DNA from: Puffinus mauretanicus
Taxonomy: Eukaryota; Chordata; Aves; Procellariiformes; Procellariidae
Assembly: GCA_023333565.1 (NCBI GenBank)
Contig: JAJKFH010002486.1
Location: 1-64,000 of the forward strand
Length of the DNA: 64,000 nt
Direction of reading: 5' to 3'
The number at the start of each line of letters is the position of its first letter. Positions within the stretch are counted from its first letter, which is position 1. The notes beneath the pieces are model-generated. The model saw nothing but the letters and a program-made list of their open reading frames with translations. It did no database searches and was not told where the DNA came from. Shown here one piece after another: positions 25,192 to 36,710 of this stretch. The translations under genes were made by a program, and so were the position numbers.

Positions 25192-25407
25192 TGTATTGGG
25201 TCTGGTTGGGATGGAGTTAACATAGCTGTTATAGTCCAGCACATTTAGTTTTCTTTTCTTTTTTTCCCCTTCATTTACTAAATTCTCTTTATCTTGACTC
25301 ATGAGTTTTTCTCACTTTTGCCCTTCTGATTTTCTCCCCATCCCGCTGTGGAGTAGTTGAGCGAGCAACTGGTGGGTGCAGTTGCTGTCTGGGGTCAACT
25401 CACCACA
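25192..25407 (+). mobile_element. Short solo LTR with 5-bp target duplication
   Basis: The element begins TGTATTGGGTCTGG, ends TCACCACA and is flanked by perfect GGAAC repeats (25,187-25,191 and 25,408-25,412). Its right two-thirds align well with the R-U5 part of the 16.25-kb LTR read on its own sense strand: TCTTTATCTTGACTCATGAG, then CTTCTGATTTTCTCCCCATC. Its start, GGGATGGAGTTAAC, matches the U3 start of the same broad family. At 216 bp it is much shorter than the 595-bp copy, and most of U3 with its promoter is missing, by deletion or as a short subfamily. Sense is the plus strand, opposite to the other two LTRs. The former poly(A) signal reads ACTAAA. Confidence 0.8.
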
Positions 25408-25439
25408 GGAACAAAATCAATCAACAGTATAGTACTCAA

Positions 25440-25545
25440 ACTGCCAAGATGTGATGATATTCATCCAGTAGTTCTTACTGAATTTGAAATTGCTAATATA
25501 CTAAATCTTGTGTGTAACCTATTGCATATAAGCCTCACGTTAAAG
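25440..25545 (+). pseudogene. Possible relic of an ancient CR1/L3-type reverse transcriptase
   Basis: One frame reads LPRCDDIHPVVLTEFEIA and then NILNLVCNLLHISLTLK. This resembles the finger region of CR1/L3-clade reverse transcriptases, where a G-x-D-x-I-H-P-x-V-L-x-E-L motif precedes a hydrophobic N-L-S segment. Only about 35 residues can be followed and no catalytic motif is present. It lies beside the LTR at 25,192-25,407, which may have inserted into the older relic. The assignment rests on remembered motif spacing. Confidence 0.35.
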
Positions 25546-28500
25546 AACAGAAGGGTGCTCAGTAAGGAACCTGAGAATGACAAATGCAAAATGCATTTGC
25601 AAAATGCAAAACTGGTAATAAAACATTCATTAGTACACAGAAAAATAAGTACACTACATTGGCTCCATGCAGATTGCAGAACTACAATATGTGTTTATAC
25701 TATTACAGGCATTGGCCTAAGGGTAAGATCCCTGGTCTCAGACCAAGTGAGGGGGAGTGGGGCAGGTCTACATTGCTGGAGGCTGTTGTAAACAGTGATC
25801 ATGGTGTAACCTTTGGACCCGGAAGTTCCTACAGCTTCTGCTGGAAGGTATGGCTGGAAAGGATCAGGCACATTGTTTCTTGAGTCAATCTTCCAACCAT
25901 TCACTATAGGGTTGTGCATTGACTTGGGAATGGCTGGTCATTATGTTCTTACACGTATTTCAGTACAGACCTATGTGTTCAATAATATAAAGAAAGTGAG
26001 TACCAAAATGGACCAAATAGATGTTCTGGTAAATAAGAAACACAGTCATGACCAGAATACAGAGGCTGAGATCCGCAGTGTTAAGGAGAGAGAGAAATGA
26101 GGTAAAGAAGGGTAACACTACACATCAATCATATACTATCTCTGGAAAACAGGGACAGCAAGGACAGATCTAAATGGTTTAGAAGGGCTGATGGATAGCT
26201 GAAGAGCTGGTACCGTCTCTTTGGATACTTTGGAAGAGCCAACAACTGATAGGGCTTTTTCCACTCTTGCCTTGCAGGACTAGATTTTTGACATGGATAT
26301 ATTACTTGTAAATATTATTAGAGAGGTAAAAGTTACCAGGTTTTTACTTCCCAGGTAAAGATTAGAAAAAACATGCTGTGAAAAATGACAGAGCTTATTT
26401 AATCTTAAATTAAATGGAAAAACAAATAGAAGTAGGTCACTAGGTAAGTTTTTTTAATTTCAAAGGAAAACTGAGAAATCTTAGAAATTTTTTAGCTAAA
26501 AATGCAAATGTTTTATGGAATTTATATTGAATTTATGTAGAAAAGAGTTCCAGGTGTACGTAAGAGACCACCAGAGAAAGAATATTAAGATAAGCAGATT
26601 GCCTACAAGGAATGCATTAATGGATTCGTCAGCAAAGAAACTCATGTCAGAAAGTGTGGCCGTGGGGTGAGAACTTCCTAATCCATTTCTGTTTAAATCA
26701 TGTGCTGTCAGCTACCCAGAGACCTAGGGAATAAGATCTGCCAAATTTTCTTAAAATATCAGCCAATGAGGCACAGTTTATTTTTATACACGATCATCTA
26801 CCTTTCAAAACCTCTCATCTTATATTCATCTTTATTTTATTTTTTTTTTTCTTTGTTGGCCTTAATATTCAATTATTTCAACATATTATTTCAGACTGAT
26901 TTTTTTTGTTGGCCATACAATTGTTGTTTTATTCCTCCTTGTTTCTCCTATGTGGCACTTAACTAAGAAAGAAACAATCTCTCTCCAAGAACTCCAGAAA
27001 TAGGTATTGCAAAGCTATTGCAAGCTGTGTAATGTATCAAGATTTTTTTCCCAGAACAATATTGTGCTGGGATATTTGACATATTGGTATGAAGATAAAT
27101 TTTGGTATGATAATCATTGGTATGAAGGCAATAACATGACCAAAACAACAACAACCCCCCCCACATTGTTTACATGACTTTGGAGAACTAACCCATTTTC
27201 TAAGGAAACAATAGTTTGCTGTCTAATAATCCCAAACTTGGGGCATGATTACTTGTGCTCCAACCTCGACATGAAATAATGCAGAAGATATGGACTAAGC
27301 TGTGCATGTTATTAAACTGCAGATATCACTCCTTCGCCCGCATAAAGCAAGGATAGAAATATAGTGATATGTGCCTTGGATGTCATTAATATAGCTTTTA
27401 TAAAGGAGATGTTCCTTCAAAAAGTAACAAATCCAACTAGCAGTAAACTAAAGGAAAAATTGGGCTCTGAACCACCACAGCTATTCTGATGTTTGCAAAA
27501 GGTCATACTGTACATACAAGGAAAGACTGCAGAGTCTGTAAAAGGTAAGGGCCAGTGTTCAAAGCAAAGATGTTGTCAGCATGTCTCTGAGATGGACTCA
27601 AGGACAAAGTTGGGGCTGTGCTTGGTTGGCACTATAAACTGTCCATCTCAATGGTGCAGAAAGCTACAGGGTATTGACGTAGATTGTAATTGATATAGCA
27701 GTCCAATACTAGACGTCAGATATAAAAGATAACTAAATCAGATAGCCTTTGTTATGCCTCAGATAGTTCCTTCAGCTACTGGCATCATATGCAGTGACTA
27801 ATTGGAATGACAGAAAAGTAATTAGACACAAACTGATTGTGACAAATCTTTGTGCAGATTGAATAATATGGGAATGGTAAAGTAAACCTCTCCCTACAGG
27901 CTTCTTTCATCCTCAAAGGAGCCAATAGAAAAACCTCCCCAGAATCATAGTTCCTATGGGTGTTTCCTGGGGCACAAGGCTCTTCAAAGAGCAGAGGCAG
28001 AAGACAGAACAAAGTTGTCCATCACAATGATGACTGGTGCAGATTCGGGAATGAAACTCACACTGCTGCAAACCATGCAAAGAGACTGGCGTGACCTGGG
28101 TAGCATTTGAAAGGAGGACAAAACAGACAAGTCCCCTCTGTAGGTTTGGCAGGTTTGAAAGCTGTGCTCATGCTAGGGAGGTTCAGATCCCCAGAAATAC
28201 CAGCACAAGCTGTAGCCTTTGATTCCAGCCATGATGAAAGGTTGCAGGAACACAGTGGCTGGTTTTCAAGGGCTGATGGAGCTGTAAGAAGTGTGCAATG
28301 CCATAAACTGTTGCTGCCTGTAGAGATGGGGTTGGTAATTTGGCTGCAGTACAAACCCAGGACAGGCATACTGTCTATACTCTGGTGTTCCTGACCCTCG
28401 GTCTTACATTCAGGGCATTAGAAACTACAGCAGTAATACACAGCTGGAGATCTGCCCGATTTCTGTTTTGTTGAAGTACTGCACATTTTCTCTTTTTTTT

Positions 28501-31500
28501 TCTTTGTACGTTTGCAACTTTGTTTTGGTTAGAGAAAGCCAGCATCCACCCAGCTCCAGAAATGCTACCAGTGCAGCTCCTGAATTATTTTAGTAGCAGG
28601 AGTTTCAAAGCTCAGTGTGGTTGGCACCCTCTGAACCCAGAGCTCCTGCTGTGTCTTTGAGCTTTGCTTACTCTGGGATGAAAACTACAGAACTCTCTAC
28701 TGCAGCAAGCCATGGAAGAGTTTTTTTTACAACCTTCAAGTATACTCCTCTCAGGTGCTCTGACAGGCAAGACGACAGAAATACATCTCTTCAGTTTCAT
28801 GAAATGCAGCGGAGCTGTTGCAACAACTCTTTAATTTTTGCTCTTGCCAGGGTACTTTGAAGTCCCTGGGGCATTTTAACAAATATTTTGATGGCCAGTG
28901 TGAAGGTGGCTGTTAGTGCTTCACGGGACACTGCCAGTGAAGATTAAACATCCCTCAGCGCTTCAAGTTGCCTCTTGACAGGTGTTTTTAAGTAGTATTT
29001 GAGCTTTATTGTGGTGATGGTCTTTTGACATCTACTGCTCCCATAAATGCATGCTGCTCTGTCCCGCTGTTTCTATTAAGTGCTCCTTTGGCTTTGTAAA
29101 GCTATTAAAACTTGAGCATACTCACTATGTAGTTCTTACTAGAAAGTTCATGAACCCCATAAGGAAAGGAAACCAGTGGTGGTAGAAGTGTTACAAAGTG
29201 CTATAGTGTGGAATACTGCAAATATTTGTAGAAAGTAATTCTGCTTAAACTTTGTGTTTTTCTTCTATTCCACTTCTGTCATAGAGTATTTTTAGAAGTA
29301 CCTTTTAATTCATTATGAATAATTACTATTTGTGGAGCTCTCTTGGAGACCTGAGATGAAATTGTCTTTTCTAAATACCACTGATAGACGATTGTAGAGC
29401 AATGCACTTCCATGAATATGCATTTAGTCTTTAGGTAAACTTGATTTATCAGTGTTCTTCCCGTTTCATGTTTGTTATCCATTAGAATTTGAAGTGAATA
29501 AATGAGATGCATGACAACAGATTTATGCCAAAGCATCCTGACAGCAAGTGTTCGACTCTTACACGTCAGCATTCATGCCAGAAAGCAGGAAAGAAACCTG
29601 GATGACTTATACCTCTAACAAGCATCACTTAAGTTTTAAATGTTCTCAAGTATGTAATAAACATAAATTTATCTTGGTCATCAGAAACCAGAGAACAGTC
29701 TAAAGGTCTATATAAAGAAACTAAATTCAATTTATTTATGGACTAGGACTAGCTTAATAATGTTTCCATTTAGAAAGGAACTATTAGAAATTTACCCTCT
29801 ATAAACTAGAAGCAAATTAATTATTATGGAACTAGGATACTAATGCTATCCTTAAAAAGCAACTGAACATGCTCCAGCAAGGGCCAAAAATAACTTTAGT
29901 TGCTCCAGGCCAGAACAGAATGACACTTCTCTGTATTATAGTGCATTATATATATACTTGCTTGTGCAACTCTGGTGCTGTACAGAGGCTGTGGAGGAAA
30001 GGAGATCCCCAGGTGGGAGGGAGCAGGAGGTGGGGGTGGAAAGCGACAGTGAACGTCAGGGGCTGCTGGCACTGGGTAAGGAGGGTGGATGGGGAAAAGG
30101 CATGGCTGGGACCGCCAACTGGGGACTGAGGAAAGGGAGGCTGGAGGAGGGAGTCCATGGGGAAAGTACATCTTTCGTCCCTCCCTAACGTTCATCAGCA
30201 CTGGGGTGCCAGTCTCTTGATGCGACCGCTCTCTCAGTAGCTCCAGAGGCAGCGGGAGGTGTGGTGGACGCAGAGGTCTAAAGCCTGGAAGTGACTCTTG
30301 GGAGCCAATATGATATGCTCAAATAGGAAAGCTCAATATGAGCTTTCTGCTATTTTCTATATTTTTTAAAGAAAAACAAGTAGGAAAATATCCCCTTTAA
30401 TCTGCTCTTGTGTTTTACTAAGAGTGCAGAGCAATTTGGTCAAAGGTTGCAGAACTTCATTATTAAGACTGCAGGTGTGGCTGAGGTCAATAGTTTGTAA
30501 ATGTTACTTCATTTAACTTTTATTTCATGCTTATGAGTTTTCCTCATTAGGCCTTCTGTCGCAGTAAGCATGAGCGAGGGGGTTGCTTTGCAGCCAAGCA
30601 ATGACCACACAAGAGAGCAGGGGAGGAAGAGAGTACCCTCCCTCGCATGGGGCAGGGTTGGGAGGGCACTTGCTGAATGAGACAGCAGCCTGCAGGAGAA
30701 GGAAGCCTGCCTGATGCAGCTGGGTGCTATTTGGAAGAAATGACAGCTGCTCTACCTCTGCCACTGACCCCTTATTTACTTCTACACTAGCTGACCAAAT
30801 CCTGATCTTTGGTAGCTGTCAGCATTTTATAGACACTCAGTTCATCTTGTGGGGTCCTATCTGCAGAATGTCTGATGAGACCTGAACATAACAGCAAATG
30901 AAATGATGGAGAGCCCTTCTTTCCATATGTAGTGTGCTGCATAATGCAAAACTCTCTCAAAATAAGGGTCTCAGGTATCCACAAATAGTATACTTCAAAT
31001 TAGTGAAATGTTTTGACCTTAATATGTTTCTTTCTCTGTTTTCCATCTCTAAAATGAAGGTAGCAATATCACTTAGATCTAGGTACTTTATGAAATGCTA
31101 AAATGATATACAAAGATCATCCTAGAGAACATGTGATTACTACTATTAATACAATTGGGACCTAAGAGGTAGATTTTGAGAACGACTGGTAATGAAGAGG
31201 AAAATCCCCTGGTATTGCCTGTTGGAAGCACTGAATGAGGCAGGGATGCTACAGAAGAAATTTCTATGATTAAATAATAGATAATAATTTCATAATGTCC
31301 TCAAATACTAGCAAAAAATGTATTGTTATCAATGTTGAAATTTTAGAAAATATTTAATCTATATGAATACACTGAGTGTTGAAATAGATTTACTTTTGAT
31401 CATTAGAGATGTGCATTTTGTTACTCCTCTGGAGCTCTACCCAGACTGGGCCACAATATTAGTCTTCAAAAATTTCTTGATCCATAGAAGAATTCTTCAA

Positions 31501-34500
31501 TTTGAGCAGCTAAAATCACCAGAACTACATACACCTGCTACCTGAAATAAGACAAACCCGGAATAATAATGTTGCTTTTAATAAAAATTGGATATTTTAA
31601 ATTCATAAATAACATTATAGCTATTGTTTTCTAGTATGTTGATGTATCCAGTTACAGAAGACCGTATTTCACCTGGTGTTTAGATGGCAGCTGTATTATG
31701 AGAAACCTTTGGCAGATCATAATAAATGAATAAAGCTAATGGAATATTGACATCCATGTGTAATACTAAATTGCTTCCTGCTGCAAGAAACAAAGCTAGT
31801 GTCTTCACTTCATTGGAAATATTTTTACTGTGAATAAATATCAGCTTCTTTTTGAAATTCTTTCGCTAGTTAGGGCAAACGTTAGATATTGATTTTGACT
31901 CACATCTCAAGCTATCTGCTAAAATCTGATTTTTGTCCTTAAGTTTATTTGAAGAATACAGTATCTCAGTTAAAAATATGGCTCATAAAGTTAATGACCT
32001 ACAGGTCCTCTGAAGTTCTGCCAGTTTTGGAATTATCCTTTTAGACAGAAATAAAGCACTGTTGTTTGCTAGGTAATCCTACTGCCAAATGAGAAAAAAA
32101 ATATTGTCATTTGCAGCATTTACTTTCAGGTGTGCAAACAGTTTTACCCAAAGTTAGAAAAAATCAATGAAATGGCTTTCCATAGCTATCCTGTAAACAA
32201 TATAAATATGTGGTTATTTTAGTAAGAAAAGACTCCTAAAAGGCTCAAAATCAAATGCTTTACTTTTGAAAGGCCATTAAAATCCATATTGTTTCTTTAG
32301 CGTATCTCTAATCACAGATACAGGCTGCTACTTTGGCCTTAATGGGGGTGGGTTCCAAATTTGGAGTCAGTCTGTGATATCTGAATATTCAGGATCGCTT
32401 TCAGCCAGTCATACTTTTATTCTAATATTACATTTCCTGTTATAGTTGTTAAGTTATATATTGTTAAGTGCCAAATCTTTAACAAAATATTATTTTTAAG
32501 AGGCAGATTTGTTAACATGAAAATCCCCAGACAAATATTAAGCCCTGAAAATAAATCTGCAACTAACTGACACATGAGTCTCATTCTATATTCTTTCTTC
32601 AGTGGCTCATTGTTTTCCTGCAGAGAATAAAGAAGCCATTAATGTGTAATGAAAGAAAGAGCTTCATTATTTTCTCTTTGAAAAACACATACTTAGCCGT
32701 ATGGGGCCTTTTGTACAAAAGGATTTTCTCTTGCTAACAAGTTCAGCGCTGATGGTATGATTACTTAGCTATCACACCACTTACAGTTGTGAAATACCTT
32801 CTTGGATATCAATCAGAAGGTCAAAGGCAAAGGTTTTGTTACCTCCAACACCAGAGATCCCGTGAATGCTCTGCTCCGGGTAGCAAGCAGCCATATTGGC
32901 TGTGTGTGTTGTTAAATAGGCTTTTTTTGTTTATGGTATGAAGCAAACTGACTGCAATAAAAAAATGATGTAGGCTTACTTGAAATGATGCTCAGCTAGT
33001 GCAGAACTCTCTCCGGGTAACAGCAGAAAAATACACATATTTACATATATCCTAGCTGGAAAATTTATGCTTTTTGCATCTGGAAGGAAGCACATTGCTT
33101 CTCTGAATTGCTCGTAGCCAGATCAGCTACTGCACTAGAAACTACAGCTGATGCTGAGTCAAGGACAAGAATGAAAAAACACTTTCTCTTGCAAATGACC
33201 GTTTGTGCTGACCGTCTTACCTCTGTATCGAGAAAAACATGACTCCGATAATTCTTCATTGGTTTATGTAGCTAATTAGCACCACTGTAGTGACAGATTC
33301 CAAAACCATGGACTCAGGCAGGCTTCTGGAATAAGAACATACGATTGAGTTAAATTAACCCTTTTAAAGGGACTTGTACGGAGGGGCTTGTAAAGGATAG
33401 CTAGGATAATTGTGAAGTTCTCAGGTTATTACAATTGCATTTTCTGCTGATCTAAGCAACTCCTTAAAACTTTGTAGAGATGTCAATACACGTATTGCTT
33501 CATGGCTTGCTTATTTTAATACATATTCCTTAAGGACACATCATAAACTGAAAAATGAGTAAGTAAAAGGGGATAGGTAAGTAAGAGTAATATCAAATAC
33601 TGCGCCTGGGCTTGGGCTTGTTTGAAAATTTGTGTAGTTTTCTCTCTGTCTCTTTTTTTTTTTAGTGTTTCCTTTATGCTACCAGAATATGAAACCAGTA
33701 GTGAGAGCAGACCATGTAACTGATGACCCAGTGGAGAGGAGCTGTGTTGGGGAAGTGGCTCTGGACTGAAGTGGTGCACCCTCTGCTGTCTTCCAGACAG
33801 AGCAGTCAAAGACGAGACCTGCCGCCCCAGTTCTTGCCAAGCACACCCATGGAAATGTGCTTTTCTGATTGATGGCACCCTCAATACCCATCATTACATG
33901 CATTTTGGAAATCTGACCCTTATGCTGTTCATCACACCTTTCTTATCAGTCTCAAGGCCTCAGCGAACTCAAAATGACAGGCAAGGAAATAGCCTTGCCT
34001 CTTAGTTCTGTTCAGGGGACATCTGTCCTACATGATCTTATTCAGTTCATCCTACTATTATTCCTTTTTCCTCCGTCATCCCTCTCCGTTCTGTTTGCTT
34101 AGACATCGATTTTTGGGGCAGCAGGTTGTCATTTATTATGTATGATGTTGATAATGTATGGCCTTTACAAAAATTTGAGCCAAAGGAATATTTTATTTAA
34201 AATCTAGAATTTCCACCATGCAGTATCACTTTCTAATCTCTGTGTGCCGTGCTTTTGCCTTTGAAACTTTAGATATCATATATATTTTGCAGCGTGTTTT
34301 ACTGGTCAATATATTCCATATTTGGCTTGGTTTATGACATCTTTTTCAGATATCTTTTATTTCTTGGGTTAGGGTGGTTGACTCAAATCTTATTCAGTGT
34401 AGGTTATGAATACTTAACGTGAAACAAATTTTTTTTATTCTACAACATATCTACTAGCAACAAACTTTGCTGAGATTTCATGGGGCACATGGAACTAATT

Positions 34501-36043
34501 TTATTTATAAATCAAGAAAGTTTTATCAGAAGGCACTGGTTCACCAGGTTGAGTTTTTGAGGAAAGCATCAGGTTTTGCACATTTTTCATTTTGCAAAAA
34601 TCACTTTAGAAAAGATTAATTTTTATTTTCTCTTACAATACCTTTTAAATACTTTTTATACAAAACACCAAGTATCTGCCCTGATAAGCAAATAGACAGC
34701 ACAGGTGCATAAATATCACTTTTAGGAAAGCAAACTTCAAAGAAAATCAGTGTTCTAGTTTTGAATTGGCTTTGTTCTGAAATTGAAGCATCTCATGTCA
34801 TAAATTTTCTGGAAATAGAAAGCTTCAAAAATTTCAATTTTTTTTTCCTGGGATAATTTGCTAGAGCATTTTTTAGGGTTGTGATTGTCTTCCTGAAATT
34901 CTGAATGAAAAAGAAATTATACATCTCAAATAATCTTGGACTGGTACAGTTTTTTCTTAAGCTACTGGCAGGAGAAACCACCAAGAATTTCTGTTCTGTG
35001 CTAATTCTTGTGCTGGTTTTAATACCAGCTTTCTAAGTTGGTTCTGTTCTCAGGTGATATGATTTGAAATTGTGTATTTTAAATGTATTTGTTCACTTAA
35101 CACTAGTTTTCTTCTTGCAGTTTAATTGATTGTCATAAATTTAAACCTGCATGCCTGGTGGTGTCGTTTCCCTCATTCTAGCTAATAACAAATGACCATC
35201 CGTCAAACACCAATGCCAGAACTCACAGGACAGAACTTCCCTTCAAATGGCATACTGCATTGATTTTTTTGATGAGGAGCATTCACCTGTTTGTTGCTAT
35301 TATACAGGGAAGGGTACAGCTTTCTCTTATTGTTTAGAGTATTGCTGTGGTATAGTGATTTTGTAATTTTAAGATACTGAGACCCTGAGATCATCAAGGC
35401 CACTGGAATCCCTATGGAATGCCAATAGGATTTTAATCTGGCTGTAATTAGTTCAGTTGATGCAATATTCCTGATATATTTAAACTAATTCTGAACTATA
35501 ACTCTTACTGTTTTTTACTGGGTATCGCTGCCTTCTTTCTAGGAAGAGATTAGGTTATGTGTCGAGGCTGGAACTCTCTTTGTCTTGCTGTTTGTCCCTG
35601 TGTAGCTTTCCCTCAGTCCTAGGGAGGCATGTCCTCCTGGCTTGTTATTTTTATATTAAGGTTTTTTTCCATGTTCTGCATTTACTGGATTTTAAAGTGC
35701 ATCAGGTTGCTCATTAGTTTGATAATGTTTATGGCAATCATTTCCTGTTCTGAGTGAAAAAAAAAATCTTAATGTTATTCAACAATTTTATAATCTTGTT
35801 TCACTGTGCTCAGCATTTACGGATACCAGTTTTAATGAAGTTTCTCCCAACCTTGCAATTGTATGATCTCTCTTCTATCCCTTACTCCAAAGGATCCCAA
35901 AATGAAGATAGCTGTTATTATCCATTCCAAGCAGGAATGACAAATAATTTGTGAATTACTTGGTACAGTTTAACTATTTGCAGCAGAAGAGAGAGAGGGA
36001 GGCAGTGTTCATACAAGCTATTTTAAGGCCTCAGGGTAATATT
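25546..36043. other. Long unique stretch, no gene seen
   Basis: About 10.5 kb without recognised repeats or credible coding sequence. It includes a T run at 26,840-26,850, three spaced copies of TTGGTATGA between 27,084 and 27,126, and a GC- and purine-rich island at about 29,985-30,180. A 16-bp palindrome (CCTTTTGTACAAAAGG) is at 32,707-32,722. The 31.5-33.0 kb part is AT-rich and free of repeats, as conserved non-coding DNA often is, but conservation cannot be judged from one sequence. A strong minus-strand donor at about 33,220 (AGAGGTAAGA) follows a short ATG-initiated frame, with no acceptor of matching quality. Confidence 0.5.
29985..30180 (+). other. G-rich, purine-rich island
   Basis: The plus strand is dominated by G and A with several G3-G5 runs (GGTGGGAGGGAGC, GGTGGGGGTGG, AAAGGGAGGC), in contrast to the AT-rich neighbourhood. 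It lacks four evenly spaced G3 runs and so is not a textbook quadruplex, but bulged forms are possible. Overlapping ORFs on both strands reflect the shortage of stop codons in GC-rich sequence; none shows a domain. Confidence 0.5.
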
Positions 36044-36617
36044 TGACAGCCAACTGAACATGAGCCGGCAGTGTGCCCAGGTGGCCAAGAAGGCCAACGA
36101 CATCCTGGCCTGTACCAGAAATAGTGTGGCCAGCAGGAGCAGGGAGGTGATCGTGCCCCTGTACTCGGCACTGGTGAGGCCGCACCTCGAATCCTGTGTT
36201 CAGTTTTGGGCCCCTCACTCCAAGAAGGACATTGAGGTGCCGGCGTGTGTCCAGAGAAAGGCAGTGAAGCTGGTGAAGGGCCTGGAGCACAAGTCTTATG
36301 AGGAGCAGCTGAGGGAACTGGAGTTGTTTACCCTGGAGAAGAGGAGGCTGAGGGGAGACCTCATCACGCTCTACAACTACCTGGAAGAAAGTTGTAGCGA
36401 GGTGTGTGTTGGTCTCTTCTCCCAAGTAACTGGCGATAGGACGAGAGGAAATGGCCTCAAGTTGCGCCAAGGGAGGTTTAGGTTGGACATTAGGAGAAAT
36501 TTCTTTACTGAAAGAGCGGTCAGGCCTTGGACCAGGCTGCCCAGGGAAGTGGTTGAGTCACCATCCCTGGAAGTATTTAAAAGACGTGTAGATGAGGCGC
36601 TTAGGGACATGGTTTAG
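36044..36617 (+). pseudogene. CR1 ORF2 C-terminal fragment
   Basis: An open frame of about 185 codons from 36,060 encodes only the part after the [20 protein letters not shown], then [19 protein letters not shown], then [18 protein letters not shown], then [14 protein letters not shown], and the normal end [13 protein letters not shown] with TAG. No endonuclease or RT catalytic motif is included. The open frame reflects recent insertion, not selection; there is no sign of a host promoter. A few residues differ from the 41-kb copy, such as the Cys/Val substitutions near DIEVPACVQ. The minus-strand ORF over the same bases is a shadow. Confidence 0.88.
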
Positions 36618-36704
36618 TGGACATGGTGGTGTTGGGTTGACGGTTGGACTAAATGATCTTAGAGGTCTTTTCTAACCTTAATGATTCTATGATTCTATGA
36701 TTCT
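36044..36704 (+). mobile_element. CR1 LINE 3' fragment
   Basis: A strongly 5'-truncated copy keeps the last part of ORF2, the 3' UTR (TTGGACTAAATGATCTTAGA) and three ATTCTATG-type units at 36,682-36,704. It is nearly identical to the 3' part of the copy at 40.4-41.5 kb, so both belong to one fairly young subfamily. The heptamer TAATATT lies directly before it (36,037-36,043) and again at its end (36,704-36,710). This may be a short target duplication or a priming-site homology; CR1 insertions often lack clear duplications. Confidence 0.92.
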
Positions 36705-36710
36705 AATATT

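Noticed and set aside
32707..32722. Perfect 16-bp palindrome CCTTTTGTACAAAAGG.
   Set aside because: About one such palindrome is expected by chance in 64 kb; no repeated or flanking motif supports an operator-like role.
36018..36470. Minus-strand 150-codon ORF over the 36-kb CR1 (and similar ones over the 41-, 47- and 49-kb copies).
   Set aside because: It is a shadow of CR1 ORF2 on the opposite strand; the CR1 protein is recognised in the sense frame.
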